A stretch of DNA of 64,000 bases, from contig CBDDHW010000007.1 in assembly GCA_965228575.1 (NCBI GenBank), positions 1 to 64,000 of the forward strand. Direction: 5' to 3'. Below the pieces are notes generated by a model. The model saw nothing but the letters and a program-made list of their open reading frames with translations. It was not told the DNA's origin and did not search any database. A program made the position numbers and the translations under genes. This DNA comes from UBA11612 sp965228575 (lineage in GTDB: Bacteria > Pseudomonadota > Alphaproteobacteria > Rhodospirillales > Rhodospirillaceae). This document shows, piece after piece, positions 1 to 8,926 of this stretch. Every line of letters begins with the position of its first letter. The first letter of the stretch is position 1.

Positions 1-34
1 AGTATCCGCCGTCATGCCGAACTAGCCTCGGACA

Positions 35-925
35 TTAGCTTTCATTGAGAATGTTGGAGGGTGCGTACTGGTCTGTAAGAACGCGGGCATCTGGTGCCCA
101 ATCTTTCTCGGGTCTAATCAGGGAGAAGAGCCACTCCGTATCAAAGCCGCGCTTGTAAAAATGGGACTCTAATTCTTTTGCGGTGTCGGTAATCGTTGCG
201 AGATCTTTTAACTCTCCGTCTTGCGCCCATATCACCCTGTTGTTGGATTTGAGGTTGTAGAAAGAACCGAACGCGGCCTCATAAGTCGCGGACTCGTAAG
301 GATAAAGGCCACTGCGAGAAAATGTGTTTGCTGCTACCACCCCGCTGGGTGCCAGCAAGCTTCTGACTTCTTCCAAAAACTCTAATGTCAGTAAGTGCTC
401 TGGGATGTATTCGTCCTCAAAGGCATCGAGCATGATCAGATCGTAGGCCGCCCCATCCAGCAGTGCTTTTTTGACAAAAACTCGGCCGTCCTCGGCGTAG
501 GTTTTCAGCTTTTCATCTTCCTCGTAGTCGAAAAACTCCCGCGCGACCTTAACCACGGCCGGGTCAATCTCGACGACGTCCATATGAAGGTCTGGATAGA
601 TATCGCGCAGGGCCATGGGAAGCGTGCCGCCGCCCAGGCCTATAATCAGTACCCGCTCTGGATCCGGTTTCATGGCAATGGCGCCCAGCATCATGCGGGT
701 GTAATTGAAGACCAAGTGATAGGGGTCTTTTAAATCCATACAGGTTTGCCGGTTGTGACCAACAGACCGGCGAAAGGTGAGGCACCTCAGAGTTCCATTA
801 TCAGTGACATGAATATCTCGGTAGAGAGACTTTTCAGAATGTATGGTCCCGGTTTCCGGCGCATCGCACCCGGCTACGAGAAGAAACGCAGGGAGGAATA
901 GACACAGAACTTTACTTGCCATCAT
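35..925 (-). CDS. Spermidine-synthase-like methyltransferase-fold lipoprotein
   Basis: A 296-residue protein with the Rossmann core of the spermidine synthase family: a glycine-rich SAM-binding loop (IIGLGGGTLP, about residues 94-103), the following acidic VVEID, and MLDAF near residue 166 where the family has its active-site region. The N-terminus is a lipoprotein signal: a hydrophobic stretch ending in LLVAGC with Cys20, then Asp21, which in proteobacteria usually means retention in the inner membrane. Its start codon directly follows the stop of the upstream membrane gene (TAA then ATG), so the two are coupled. In many bacteria the two parts are one polypeptide. Substrate unknown; true spermidine synthesis is uncertain. 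An exported SAM-type enzyme would be odd. Confidence 0.75.
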   Translation of the reverse strand: MMASKVLCLFLPAFLLVAGCDAPETGTIHSEKSLYRDIHVTDNGTLRCLTFRRSVGHNRQTCMDLKDPYHLVFNYTRMMLGAIAMKPDPERVLIIGLGGGTLPMALRDIYPDLHMDVVEIDPAVVKVAREFFDYEEDEKLKTYAEDGRVFVKKALLDGAAYDLIMLDAFEDEYIPEHLLTLEFLEEVRSLLAPSGVVAANTFSRSGLYPYESATYEAAFGSFYNLKSNNRVIWAQDGELKDLATITDTAKELESHFYKRGFDTEWLFSLIRPEKDWAPDARVLTDQYAPSNILNES

Positions 926-1519
926 TTACGATCCTTTGCGCGAGACGGCGTAGGCGCTGAATGCCATGAGCATCGCCAAGCTCATAAGAAGAAGTACGAT
1001 TTCATTCACTTCGAAAATAAGTACAAAATAGAACGACGTCAGGAGCGTTCCGGCCGCACTGAACGCGGTCGAAAAGAAAAACAAAATGCCCGCGTAAAAC
1101 CCTGCGGCGTGTGCGTCCTCCACCAGTAGTCTCACCGCATAAGGCGAAACGGCACCGCACACCACTGCGGGCGCGAAGAACAATATGGTACAGGAAATAA
1201 GAGAACCAGCGCGTGGGTCTTGGGTGAACGCGAATACGGCATCAAGCACAGGATTGGCGAACACAATAACGGGAATAAGGAGGGCGCCCGATAAAAAGTG
1301 CATGATGCACAAGGTCGTGACTTTGGGGTTGGAGAGCGACATCCGTCCGCCGATGAGGTATCCGACCGACAACGCCAGCATAAAAATCGTAATCACCGCC
1401 CCCCAGACGTAGACGCTGCTCCCAAAGGTCGGCGCAATAATGCGGCCGCTGAGTATTTCGAGCCCCATGACCATAAAGCCCGACCAACAGGCAACGGCGA
1501 GAACGGCGAGCCGCTTCAT
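926..1519 (-). CDS. Membrane half of a split spermidine-synthase-like protein
   Basis: 197 residues, almost entirely hydrophobic, with about six predicted membrane helices. The opening segment GLEILSGRIIAPTFGSS is typical of the membrane domain fused in front of spermidine-synthase-like proteins in many bacteria. The gene ends exactly where the catalytic-domain gene begins, which supports a two-gene version of that fused protein. It probably anchors or partners the neighbouring enzyme at the inner membrane. No catalytic residues are visible and the transported or modified substrate is unknown. Confidence 0.65.
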   Translation of the reverse strand: MKRLAVLAVACWSGFMVMGLEILSGRIIAPTFGSSVYVWGAVITIFMLALSVGYLIGGRMSLSNPKVTTLCIMHFLSGALLIPVIVFANPVLDAVFAFTQDPRAGSLISCTILFFAPAVVCGAVSPYAVRLLVEDAHAAGFYAGILFFFSTAFSAAGTLLTSFYFVLIFEVNEIVLLLMSLAMLMAFSAYAVSRKGS

Positions 1520-1824
1520 GACCGCCGCCGCGTATTCGATGTTGGGCGCCCGTGAAGGGCGGAAATTGTTGGGAAATCCATAGAGTAAAAAGTTCTGGGC
1601 AACGGGAAATCCTTCTTGAGACAGTAATTCTAGTGACTTACATGGATGAGGGCCATCCTACGCGGCCAGGGCTTCCTTTTGGGTCGCTTGGGTGGTTCCG
1701 CCGGGGAACTTATGATAACATCCTGTTAAATAATACATTTTCTCGTTTGGGTTGACCGGGAAATAGGGCTAAACAGTCCCTTCGCCCGGACGGGCCCGAA
1801 TGTGATCTGAAGGACCGCTAGACC
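1520..1824. other. Intergenic region upstream of ispH
   Basis: About 305 bases between the divergent membrane gene and ispH. It must hold promoters for both directions. An AT-rich patch around 1709-1740 with a TATGAT-like hexamer near 1710 is a possible -10 region for ispH, but no convincing -35 partner was found. The open frame 1552-1755 has no recognisable protein character. Confidence 0.3.
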
Positions 1825-2772
1825 ATGAAAATACTGCTTGCCCAACCTCGCGGATTTTGCGCCGGTGTTGTTCGCGCCGTGGAAATCGTCGAGCTGGCGC
1901 TGCAGAAATTCGGCCCTCCCGTCTATGTGCGCCACGAAATTGTCCACAACAAGCGGGTCGTTCAAGACTTAAGGGACAAAGGCGCGGTGTTTGTCGACGA
2001 GGTTGATGATATTCCGCCCGGGGCGATCACGGTATTTTCCGCGCATGGTGTTTCGCGAAAAGTCGTCGGCGATGCCGACGAGCGCGGCCTCGAAGTTATC
2101 GATGCGACCTGCCCCTTGGTGGCGCGCGTTCACACCGAAGGTCAGCGCTATGCCGGCGCCGGTCACGATGTGATTCTAATCGGGCACGCTGGCCACGCCG
2201 AGGTCGAGGGCACGCTCGGTCAAATTGACGGGACCGTGCATTTGGTAGGCTCGGTTGCCGATGTGGAAAGCCTTGTTATCGATGATCCCCACAAACTTGC
2301 TTATGTGACGCAAACAACACTCTCCGTTGACGATACCCGCGACATCATCAGCGCGCTTAAGAAGAGATTCCCGGACATTCACGGTCCTGACGTGAAAGAT
2401 ATTTGCTACGCCACTCAAAACCGGCAGCAGGCGGTGCGCGATCTTGCGCAACAAGCGGACGTTATTTTGGTTCTCGGTGCAAAGAACAGTTCAAACTCCA
2501 ACCGCCTGAGAGAAATCGGCGAGGATATGGACGTGCCCAGCTATCTTATCGACGATGCCGACAGCCTGAAGGCCGAGTGGTTGGAGGGCAAGGACGTCGT
2601 AGGAATTACCGCCGGCGCATCGGCCCCCGAAGCCTTGGTCGACGAACTTATTTCTAAACTTCGCGCGCTTGGTGAAACCGAAGTGCAGATGCTCGACGGT
2701 GTTACTGAAAATATTCACTTCAAATTGCCGCGCCAGCTTCGTGATTTTGCGAAGACGGCAGCGACGGCATAA
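1825..2772 (+). CDS. ispH: 4-hydroxy-3-methylbut-2-enyl diphosphate reductase
   Basis: IspH (LytB) carries out the last step of the MEP isoprenoid pathway, reducing HMBPP to IPP and DMAPP with an iron-sulfur cluster in the cytoplasm. The three cluster cysteines are visible at Cys12 (GFCAGV), Cys96 (TCPLV) and Cys194 (ICYATQ). The family signatures SSNSNRL and GITAGASAPE are also present. 315 residues is the normal length. The start ATG lies after AAGGACCGCTAGACC, giving a usable ribosome site. It is 27 bases upstream of hpnH and probably co-transcribed, so precursor supply sits beside the first hopanoid side-chain enzyme. Confidence 0.97.
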   Translation: MKILLAQPRGFCAGVVRAVEIVELALQKFGPPVYVRHEIVHNKRVVQDLRDKGAVFVDEVDDIPPGAITVFSAHGVSRKVVGDADERGLEVIDATCPLVARVHTEGQRYAGAGHDVILIGHAGHAEVEGTLGQIDGTVHLVGSVADVESLVIDDPHKLAYVTQTTLSVDDTRDIISALKKRFPDIHGPDVKDICYATQNRQQAVRDLAQQADVILVLGAKNSSNSNRLREIGEDMDVPSYLIDDADSLKAEWLEGKDVVGITAGASAPEALVDELISKLRALGETEVQMLDGVTENIHFKLPRQLRDFAKTAATA

Positions 2773-2799
2773 CTTAATTCTAACGCAAGGGTCAGTTCT

Positions 2800-3957
2800 G
2801 TGGGCGTTCCCCTTATTCAACAGCTTCGTGTCGGTGCTTATGTCCTAAAGCAAAAATTGCGCGGTAACGAGCGGTATCCGCTTGTGCTCATGCTTGAACC
2901 GTTGTTCCGCTGCAACCTCGCGTGTTCGGGGTGTGGAAAGATCGATTATCCCGACAGCATTTTAAACAAGCGCCTGTCGGCTCAAGACTGCTTCGACGCG
3001 GTAGATGAATGTGGTGCGCCTATGGTTTCAATTCCTGGCGGCGAGCCTTTGCTGCACAAGGAAATCAAAGAAATCGTCGAGGGCATCGTTGCGCGAAAGA
3101 AGTTTGTTTACTTGTGCACCAATGCGCTTCTTCTGAAGAAGAAATTGGATCTGTTTACCCCCTCTCAGTATCTCACGTTCTCGATCCACTTGGACGGCCT
3201 TAAGGAAGAGCACGATCACGCCGTCTCGCAAGAAGGCGTATTTGATCGCGCGGTTGAAGCAATCCAAGAGGCGGTTAAACGCGGCTTTCGCGTGACGGTC
3301 AATTGCACGCTCTTCACTAACGCCGTTCCGGAGAAGGTTGCCGAGTTTTTCGATTACGCGAGTACCTTGGGCGTTGAGGGAATCACGGTTTCCCCCGGGT
3401 ACGCCTATGAGCGCGCGCCGGTCCAGGATCATTTTCTTGGACGCCGTCAAACCAAGGATTTATTCCGCGATATTTTCCGAATGGGAAAAACGCGCGCCCA
3501 AAAATGGCGCTTCAATCAATCGAGCCTGTTTCTCGATTTTCTGGCTGGGAATCAAACATACAAATGCATGCCGTGGGGCAATCCGGCGCGCAACGTCTTC
3601 GGATGGCAAAAACCTTGCTACCTCGTTGGCGAAGGTTTTGTCGGCAGTTTCAAGGAGCTTATGGAAACCACCGACTGGGACTCATACGGAACCGGAAATT
3701 ACGAGAAGTGCGCAAATTGCATGGCGCACTGTGGCTACGAGCCCACCGCCGTGGTCGATACCGTCAACCATCCACTCAAAGCCCTAAAGGTGTTTTTGAA
3801 GGGTGTGGACACGGAAAGTCCTATGGCGCCCGAAATTCCGCTCGAAGGTCAGCGGCCTGCTGAATACGTCTTTGAAAAACAGGTCGAGACCTACGTCAGC
3901 AATGGCGAAGCGTCATCGGTTGAGGGCGAACAAGCCCGGCACGCCAAGGCCAGCTAA
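2800..3957 (+). CDS. hpnH: Adenosylhopene synthase, radical SAM enzyme HpnH
   Basis: HpnH joins an adenosyl group to diploptene, the first step in making extended C35 hopanoids. The radical SAM motif CNLACSGC supplies Cys38, Cys42 and Cys45; GGEPLL follows near residue 80. C-terminal cysteines in CANCMAHCGYEP form the family's auxiliary region. 385 residues is the usual size. The start is GTG with AAGGG upstream. The last 45 bases overlap the end of hpnG, which runs in the opposite direction, so the two transcripts are complementary at their 3' ends. Confidence 0.95.
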   Translation: MGVPLIQQLRVGAYVLKQKLRGNERYPLVLMLEPLFRCNLACSGCGKIDYPDSILNKRLSAQDCFDAVDECGAPMVSIPGGEPLLHKEIKEIVEGIVARKKFVYLCTNALLLKKKLDLFTPSQYLTFSIHLDGLKEEHDHAVSQEGVFDRAVEAIQEAVKRGFRVTVNCTLFTNAVPEKVAEFFDYASTLGVEGITVSPGYAYERAPVQDHFLGRRQTKDLFRDIFRMGKTRAQKWRFNQSSLFLDFLAGNQTYKCMPWGNPARNVFGWQKPCYLVGEGFVGSFKELMETTDWDSYGTGNYEKCANCMAHCGYEPTAVVDTVNHPLKALKVFLKGVDTESPMAPEIPLEGQRPAEYVFEKQVETYVSNGEASSVEGEQARHAKAS

Positions 3958-4611
3958 CCGTTCCAAAACATTGCGGGCGCGGGCTGTGCGCTTGCCGAGA
4001 CGAATCAGGTCAGGAATTTGCGCGGGATGCAGTATGGCGCTCGCCATGGTCTTTAAGGTCCGCACCTCTCCGTTCTCACCCATAGCCGAAACCGCGATCG
4101 GGGGAATAGTATCGTGCGCGCTATCGCACACGACCCTTAAGGCGGCAAATCTCAGGTTCGCCGCATGTGCGGCTGCCGCAACACCGTAACTCTCCATATC
4201 GGCCACCACCGCTTGGGTTGCGTTAAATAGCTCGGTCTTCCTTGACGGTGTGCGGGCAACATCTGCAACCCCGGCGATGGGCGCGTGAACGGCGTTGAAC
4301 TGATCGCCTACAACATCATAAAGCCGGGCTGACCAGTCTGCGTCGCACGTTACCTCGGTATCTCCAATCACCCGCTCGGCGACAATGACCGCCCCCACGT
4401 CAAGGGTGGGGTCTAGCCCCCCGGCAACACCGAAACTCAAAAGCGCATCGATCCCCTGTGCCGCAAGCTGCTGCGCGGCTCGGCGCGCTCGCTCGGGACC
4501 TGGCCCCGAACAGACGACCACCGGAGACGAACATATGTCCGTATCTCGGATCGCCCGTTTAAGGACATCCGCCTCAAAGGCCAATCCGCAAACTATGCCG
4601 AGTTTCGTCAT
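3913..4611 (-). CDS. hpnG: Adenosylhopane nucleosidase/phosphorylase HpnG
   Basis: A 232-residue member of the purine nucleoside phosphorylase/nucleosidase superfamily. In hopanoid clusters this protein (HpnG) removes adenine from adenosylhopane to give ribosylhopane. Family features: the N-terminal GIVCGLAFEAD, the SFGVAGGLDP loop near residue 80, and VADMESYGVAAAAH, where the Glu-Ser pair contacts the ribose. It follows shc by 63 bases and is the last gene of the reverse-strand hopanoid operon. Its 3' end overlaps that of hpnH, the preceding enzyme in the pathway. Confidence 0.88.
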   Translation of the reverse strand: MTKLGIVCGLAFEADVLKRAIRDTDICSSPVVVCSGPGPERARRAAQQLAAQGIDALLSFGVAGGLDPTLDVGAVIVAERVIGDTEVTCDADWSARLYDVVGDQFNAVHAPIAGVADVARTPSRKTELFNATQAVVADMESYGVAAAAHAANLRFAALRVVCDSAHDTIPPIAVSAMGENGEVRTLKTMASAILHPAQIPDLIRLGKRTARARNVLERLAGLGVPGLFALNR

Positions 4612-4674
4612 GGGTCAGTTTAGGCCTCTAGATAGGGTGGATGTCGAGACCTGGATAGCACCAGAACTTCGGTG

Positions 4675-6627
4675 TCACATCCCGTAGCGCACGGCTTTTG
4701 TGTTGCTGGACTTGAGGTCCCGGTAGCGCGCGAGAGCCCACAGCGGGAAGATCGCCGCGTAACCATGATACCGAAGATAAAATACCCGAGGAAACCCGAC
4801 GGCCGTAAACCACGGTTCTTTCCACCGGCCATCTTTTTCGCGCGGGGCGTTTGTGATGAAATCAATGCCGTGTTTAACCGCTGCGTGATTCACCTCTCCC
4901 GCGGCCATAAGGGCCAGGACCGCCCATGCGGTCTGCGACGGCGTGCTCTCCTTGCATTCATAGCGGCGCGTTTTCCAATATGTGGCACCGTCTTCGCCCC
5001 AACCGCCGTCTTCATTCTGGTGCTCAAGCAGCCAATCCACGGCCTTGCGAACGTAGGCCTGCGACATGTCCTCACCGGCGGCATTGAGCGAGCACAACAC
5101 GGACCAGGTCCCGTAGATATAGTTGGTCCCCCAGCGGCCAAACCAGCTTCCGTCTTTTTCTTGCTCCGACTTTAAATATTTAATTCCGCGCGAAATTGCC
5201 GGGTGGGTTCGATCGTGGCCAATCTGAGCGAGAAAACTTATGCAACGCGCTGAAACGTCCGCTGTGGGCGGATCGAGAAGCGCGCCATGATCGGCGAACG
5301 GCAAATGATTGAGATAGAAGTAGCTATTGTCGATATCAAACGCACCCCATCCCCCGTTGGCGCTCTGCATGCCAATGATCCATTCCTCGGCGCGCGCGAT
5401 TGACTCCGCATACTTTGCGTTGTCGGCGCGGTGAAGCGCCATCCCCACCACCGCGGTGTCGTCCACGTCCGGATAGTGATCGTTGTTGTACTGAAAAGCC
5501 CATCCCCCCGGCCGCAAATCTGGGTTCTTAACGGCCCAATCTCCTTTAACGTCTAGGATTTGCCGGTCTTTCAGCCAATCGCAACTTCCCTTGACGCTAA
5601 ATTCACCGATGGTTTCGTCCGCTTCCATCAAGGCCTGCACCGCGAGCCCGGTATCCCAAATAGGAGAGGCGCACGGCTGGCAGAATTTTTTTCCTTCGCC
5701 ATCGGTGAGTAGAAGTTTGATAGATTTTTTTGCAGTGACCAAATCGGGGTGGTCTTTAGGGTATCCAAGGGCTTCCATGGCCATGACCGAGTTGGCCATC
5801 GCCGGGAAAATAGCACCCAAACCATCTTCACCATTCAAACGCTCAGTAAAAAAAGAAAGCGCGCGATCAATGGCGCGTTTGCGCATACCTTTGGGCGCGC
5901 GCGGCTCAAGAACCCGGAGCACTTTATCGATCAATAAAAATATCCCCCCGGCCCAATGGCCAGTTGGATTGTCGAGGTATTTTTTGACTTTGCTTGGTGG
6001 TGTGCAAAACAGTTCTTGAACGCGAACGCGCCTAGGGTTTTTGGCTACCGGTTTTAGTGCCGCCAAGATCAAAAGAGGCGCGATCACCGTGCGCGACCAA
6101 TAGGATACTTTGTATATCGTGACCGGAAACCATTTGGGCAGAAGCATCATTTCCACCGGCATCACCGGTACGGCACGCCACGGAACTTCCCCAAAGAGCG
6201 CTAAAGCGTATCGCGTGAACACATTGCTTTTCTCCGCCCCGCCAAACTCGAGAATAGCGTTGCGCGCGCGGCGCATATGCGGTGCGTCAATGTCATCGCC
6301 AACAAGTTTGAGTGCGAGATAGGCTTTAACCGTCGCACTGATATCGAAATCACCTTTGTAAAATAACGGCCAGCCGCCGTGATCGCCCTGTATGGAGCGA
6401 ATGTAATCGGCAAGGTCGGCTTCCACATCATCTTCGATTTCATCGAGGTAATGATTCAGCATGATGTATTCGGCGGGGATGGTGGCGTCGGCTTCCAAAT
6501 CGAAAACCCAGTGCCCGTCCGATTTCTGACGGCCTTTCAGTGCGCTTGAGGCCTCCTCAATCACGTGATTAAGAGCAGACAAATCGTTCGCGCTAGTCTC
6601 TTGCGCTGCTGAAACATCGATATTCAT
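4675..6627 (-). CDS. shc: Squalene-hopene cyclase
   Basis: A membrane-associated class II triterpene cyclase that converts squalene into diploptene or diplopterol. The protonating DxDD motif is seen as DVDD at about residues 387-390, and several QW repeats (for example GGWGAFD, GGWGEDG, DGSWFGRWG) are spread along the chain. At 650 residues it is full length. I chose the ATG at 6627, two bases after the hpnE stop; a TTG two codons upstream, overlapping that stop, is possible. It is fifth in the operon hpnC-B, dxs, hpnD-E-shc-hpnG. Confidence 0.97.
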   Translation of the reverse strand: MNIDVSAAQETSANDLSALNHVIEEASSALKGRQKSDGHWVFDLEADATIPAEYIMLNHYLDEIEDDVEADLADYIRSIQGDHGGWPLFYKGDFDISATVKAYLALKLVGDDIDAPHMRRARNAILEFGGAEKSNVFTRYALALFGEVPWRAVPVMPVEMMLLPKWFPVTIYKVSYWSRTVIAPLLILAALKPVAKNPRRVRVQELFCTPPSKVKKYLDNPTGHWAGGIFLLIDKVLRVLEPRAPKGMRKRAIDRALSFFTERLNGEDGLGAIFPAMANSVMAMEALGYPKDHPDLVTAKKSIKLLLTDGEGKKFCQPCASPIWDTGLAVQALMEADETIGEFSVKGSCDWLKDRQILDVKGDWAVKNPDLRPGGWAFQYNNDHYPDVDDTAVVGMALHRADNAKYAESIARAEEWIIGMQSANGGWGAFDIDNSYFYLNHLPFADHGALLDPPTADVSARCISFLAQIGHDRTHPAISRGIKYLKSEQEKDGSWFGRWGTNYIYGTWSVLCSLNAAGEDMSQAYVRKAVDWLLEHQNEDGGWGEDGATYWKTRRYECKESTPSQTAWAVLALMAAGEVNHAAVKHGIDFITNAPREKDGRWKEPWFTAVGFPRVFYLRYHGYAAIFPLWALARYRDLKSSNTKAVRYGM

Positions 6628-6629
6628 AG

Positions 6630-7955
6630 TCAAGCGGCTTTAATCTGTTTCTTTGTGGAAAATTCTGAAGGAGTGAGCTTTTGGCGATTTTCCGCCGCAG
6701 CTGCGGCCCGAAACCCCGACCTTACAGCCCCCTCAATTGTTGCGGGCACACCTGTAGCGGTCCAATCGCCAGCAAGCAAGAGGTTCGCGTACTTTGTTGC
6801 CGTTTCTGGGCGCATTTTAGCGGCCTCGGGGGTTTGGGCGAAGGTAGCGCGGCGTTCCTTGACGACCCGCGACGGCGGCTCCTCGGTGGTAAGATCCAAT
6901 GCCGCGGCGACATCACGCCAGCACCGGGCGGATATCTCCTCAGCCTGTTTATCAACTATCCCGGCCGCCGCGCTGATGGTTACCGATGCTAAATTGTCGC
7001 GAACAAAAACCCATTGCGCGAGACCATTGATGATCCCGATGATGTGAACCTGTTCAGTTCCCCTTGGCGAATCTGGCAACTTGTAGTGAACATTGACGAT
7101 AGGTTCGCCCGCGGGCGGAACCTCTATGCCTGGGATTAAGGTTTCAGCGATCCAGGGCGGTGCGGCGAAAATAACAACGTCGTTAGGAGATATTTGTACC
7201 TGGCCGTTGTCTGTCTCAAGTGCCGCGACGGTCTGGTCTTGGAATCCAAGCGATTTAATGCGCGTGCCCAATTTTATTTCAGCGCCCCGGGATATTAACG
7301 CTTCAATGGCCGGGTCAACTAAAGTCTCAGCGAGACTATGTCGAGCCATAAGGGGTTTGCAGGCCTTGGCTCCTTTCAAAAACGTTTCAGTCAGAACCGG
7401 ACGCATGAGGCTCGCCGCGGCAGATGTGGGGTCCGTATTCAGAGCGGCAACGGTTAGAGGCTCCCAAAAGTTTTTATAGAGCGGGCCTTGTGTGGAGACG
7501 CATTCGGCAACTGTGCCGTCGGAATTTGAAGTTAAAATCTGGACTGCAGATAGATAGTCACGAAAAGTTGTGTTTGGCACGCGCCGATTGGACGCAAATA
7601 ACCACCAAGGAATTACGCCTGCACTTGGTCTTAAGGTCCATCGCTGGCCCGACGCGACGTCAACAAACGGAAACTGAGTATGCGTTGGTCCAGCCAAACG
7701 ATCTGCGGCGCCTATGTCCTTGAGATAATCCATTACGGCATGGTTGCCGCTCATCATCATGTGATTGCCGTTATCGATCACACAGTCCAGCTGTGGATCA
7801 TGGTAGGACCGGCAGCGTCCACCTGCGCGCGGTGCGGCTTCGTACACCAAAATACGTCCGTCGAGGCGTGATAGACGCACCGCCGCAGCGAGGCCGGCTA
7901 TGCCCGCTCCTATGATATGTGTTTTAGGGCGTTCGGATTCACTGATCGTAGTCAT
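6630..7955 (-). CDS. hpnE: Hydroxysqualene dehydroxylase HpnE
   Basis: A 441-residue FAD-dependent amine-oxidase-like enzyme. HpnE reduces hydroxysqualene to squalene, completing the bacterial three-enzyme route from farnesyl diphosphate. An N-terminal dinucleotide-binding motif GAGIAG (residues 16-21) is followed by the ribose-binding VYEA and the RAGGRCRSY loop. A second FAD contact, LLAGDWTATGVPATIEGAVRSG, lies near the C-terminus. The start overlaps the hpnD stop as ATGA, so translation of the two is coupled; its own stop lies two bases before the shc start. Confidence 0.95.
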   Translation of the reverse strand: MTTISESERPKTHIIGAGIAGLAAAVRLSRLDGRILVYEAAPRAGGRCRSYHDPQLDCVIDNGNHMMMSGNHAVMDYLKDIGAADRLAGPTHTQFPFVDVASGQRWTLRPSAGVIPWWLFASNRRVPNTTFRDYLSAVQILTSNSDGTVAECVSTQGPLYKNFWEPLTVAALNTDPTSAAASLMRPVLTETFLKGAKACKPLMARHSLAETLVDPAIEALISRGAEIKLGTRIKSLGFQDQTVAALETDNGQVQISPNDVVIFAAPPWIAETLIPGIEVPPAGEPIVNVHYKLPDSPRGTEQVHIIGIINGLAQWVFVRDNLASVTISAAAGIVDKQAEEISARCWRDVAAALDLTTEEPPSRVVKERRATFAQTPEAAKMRPETATKYANLLLAGDWTATGVPATIEGAVRSGFRAAAAAENRQKLTPSEFSTKKQIKAA

Positions 7956-8860
7956 AGAAACCCGTAACGAATGGCGATCCAGAATTTTTCAAGGCGCAAT
8001 ATAAGACGTTTTAGGCCTGTCGGTGCGGGTAGCGGACACCATTCGTTTTTGCGCAGGCGTTCGAAATGCTTGCGATAGACCATCATCATGATTACAGCGG
8101 GACGCATCGCCGTCTTCGAACATTTTGCGAGCGCGATTTCAGCATGTTCGAACGCGCTTTCCGCATGCTTCGCTAGTTCGTTGATCACCTGTGGAAGGCG
8201 AGGGTCAGAAACGACTTCAGACGGGTTGGTTGTCTCTATGCCGGCGTGCTGAAGAAGCTCCAACGGTAGGTATAAGCGGCCAATCGCTGCATCTTCCCTG
8301 ACATCGCGCATGATGTTTGTGAGTTGCAACGCGCGCCCGAGGTCATTGGCGACCTGCTCGCCTTCAGGTGTTGCTTCGCCGAACGCTCGTACACAAAGCC
8401 GGCCGACGGCGGACGCGACGCGATCACAATATAGGTCGAGAGTCTGAAGAGAGGGGGCGACGATGGGGCCCCTCGCATCCATTTCCATGCCATCGATGAC
8501 CGCTAGAAAGTCTTTCTTTTGTAAATCAAATGTCGCAATCGATGGGATGAGCGCGCGGGTGATGGGGTCGCTGGTTTGACCGTCGAACGCGCGATCGATC
8601 TTTTCGCGCCACTGGTGGAGTTCGGTGATTTTTTGATCGTGCGGAAGGTCGCCGTCGGCGATGTCGTCGACTTCACGACAAAATGCATAAATTGCGAAAA
8701 GGGCCTCGCGACGTTTTTCCGGGAGAAGCCGCATTGCCCAGTAGAAAGAGGTACCCGAAGATTGGACGCGAACTCTAACGTCGTCCAGATCGGATTGCGC
8801 TGGCTCTGGTGCGTTCACTTGAGTGGGCTGTGATCTGGTGTCCGCCAGTCCCATCGCCAT
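7952..8860 (-). CDS. hpnD: Presqualene diphosphate synthase HpnD
   Basis: A squalene/phytoene-synthase-family enzyme that condenses two farnesyl diphosphates to presqualene diphosphate. Both metal-binding aspartate-rich motifs are visible: REVDDIAD near residue 63 and MRDVREDA near residue 185. I prefer the ATG at 8860, which has GAGG five bases upstream, over a TTG 24 bases earlier; this gives 302 residues. It overlaps hpnE by four bases. Dxs lies 66 bases upstream in the same direction. Confidence 0.94.
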   Translation of the reverse strand: MAMGLADTRSQPTQVNAPEPAQSDLDDVRVRVQSSGTSFYWAMRLLPEKRREALFAIYAFCREVDDIADGDLPHDQKITELHQWREKIDRAFDGQTSDPITRALIPSIATFDLQKKDFLAVIDGMEMDARGPIVAPSLQTLDLYCDRVASAVGRLCVRAFGEATPEGEQVANDLGRALQLTNIMRDVREDAAIGRLYLPLELLQHAGIETTNPSEVVSDPRLPQVINELAKHAESAFEHAEIALAKCSKTAMRPAVIMMMVYRKHFERLRKNEWCPLPAPTGLKRLILRLEKFWIAIRYGFL

Positions 8861-8926
8861 TCGTGCCTCATTCTTTTTGAGCAAGTGTTGGGCGGCTGCC
8901 GGTCTGCGGCAAGGCCCATTTCTACG

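Noticed and set aside
1552..1755. 67-residue frame upstream of ispH
   Set aside because: No ribosome site and no recognisable protein pattern; it probably is leader DNA.
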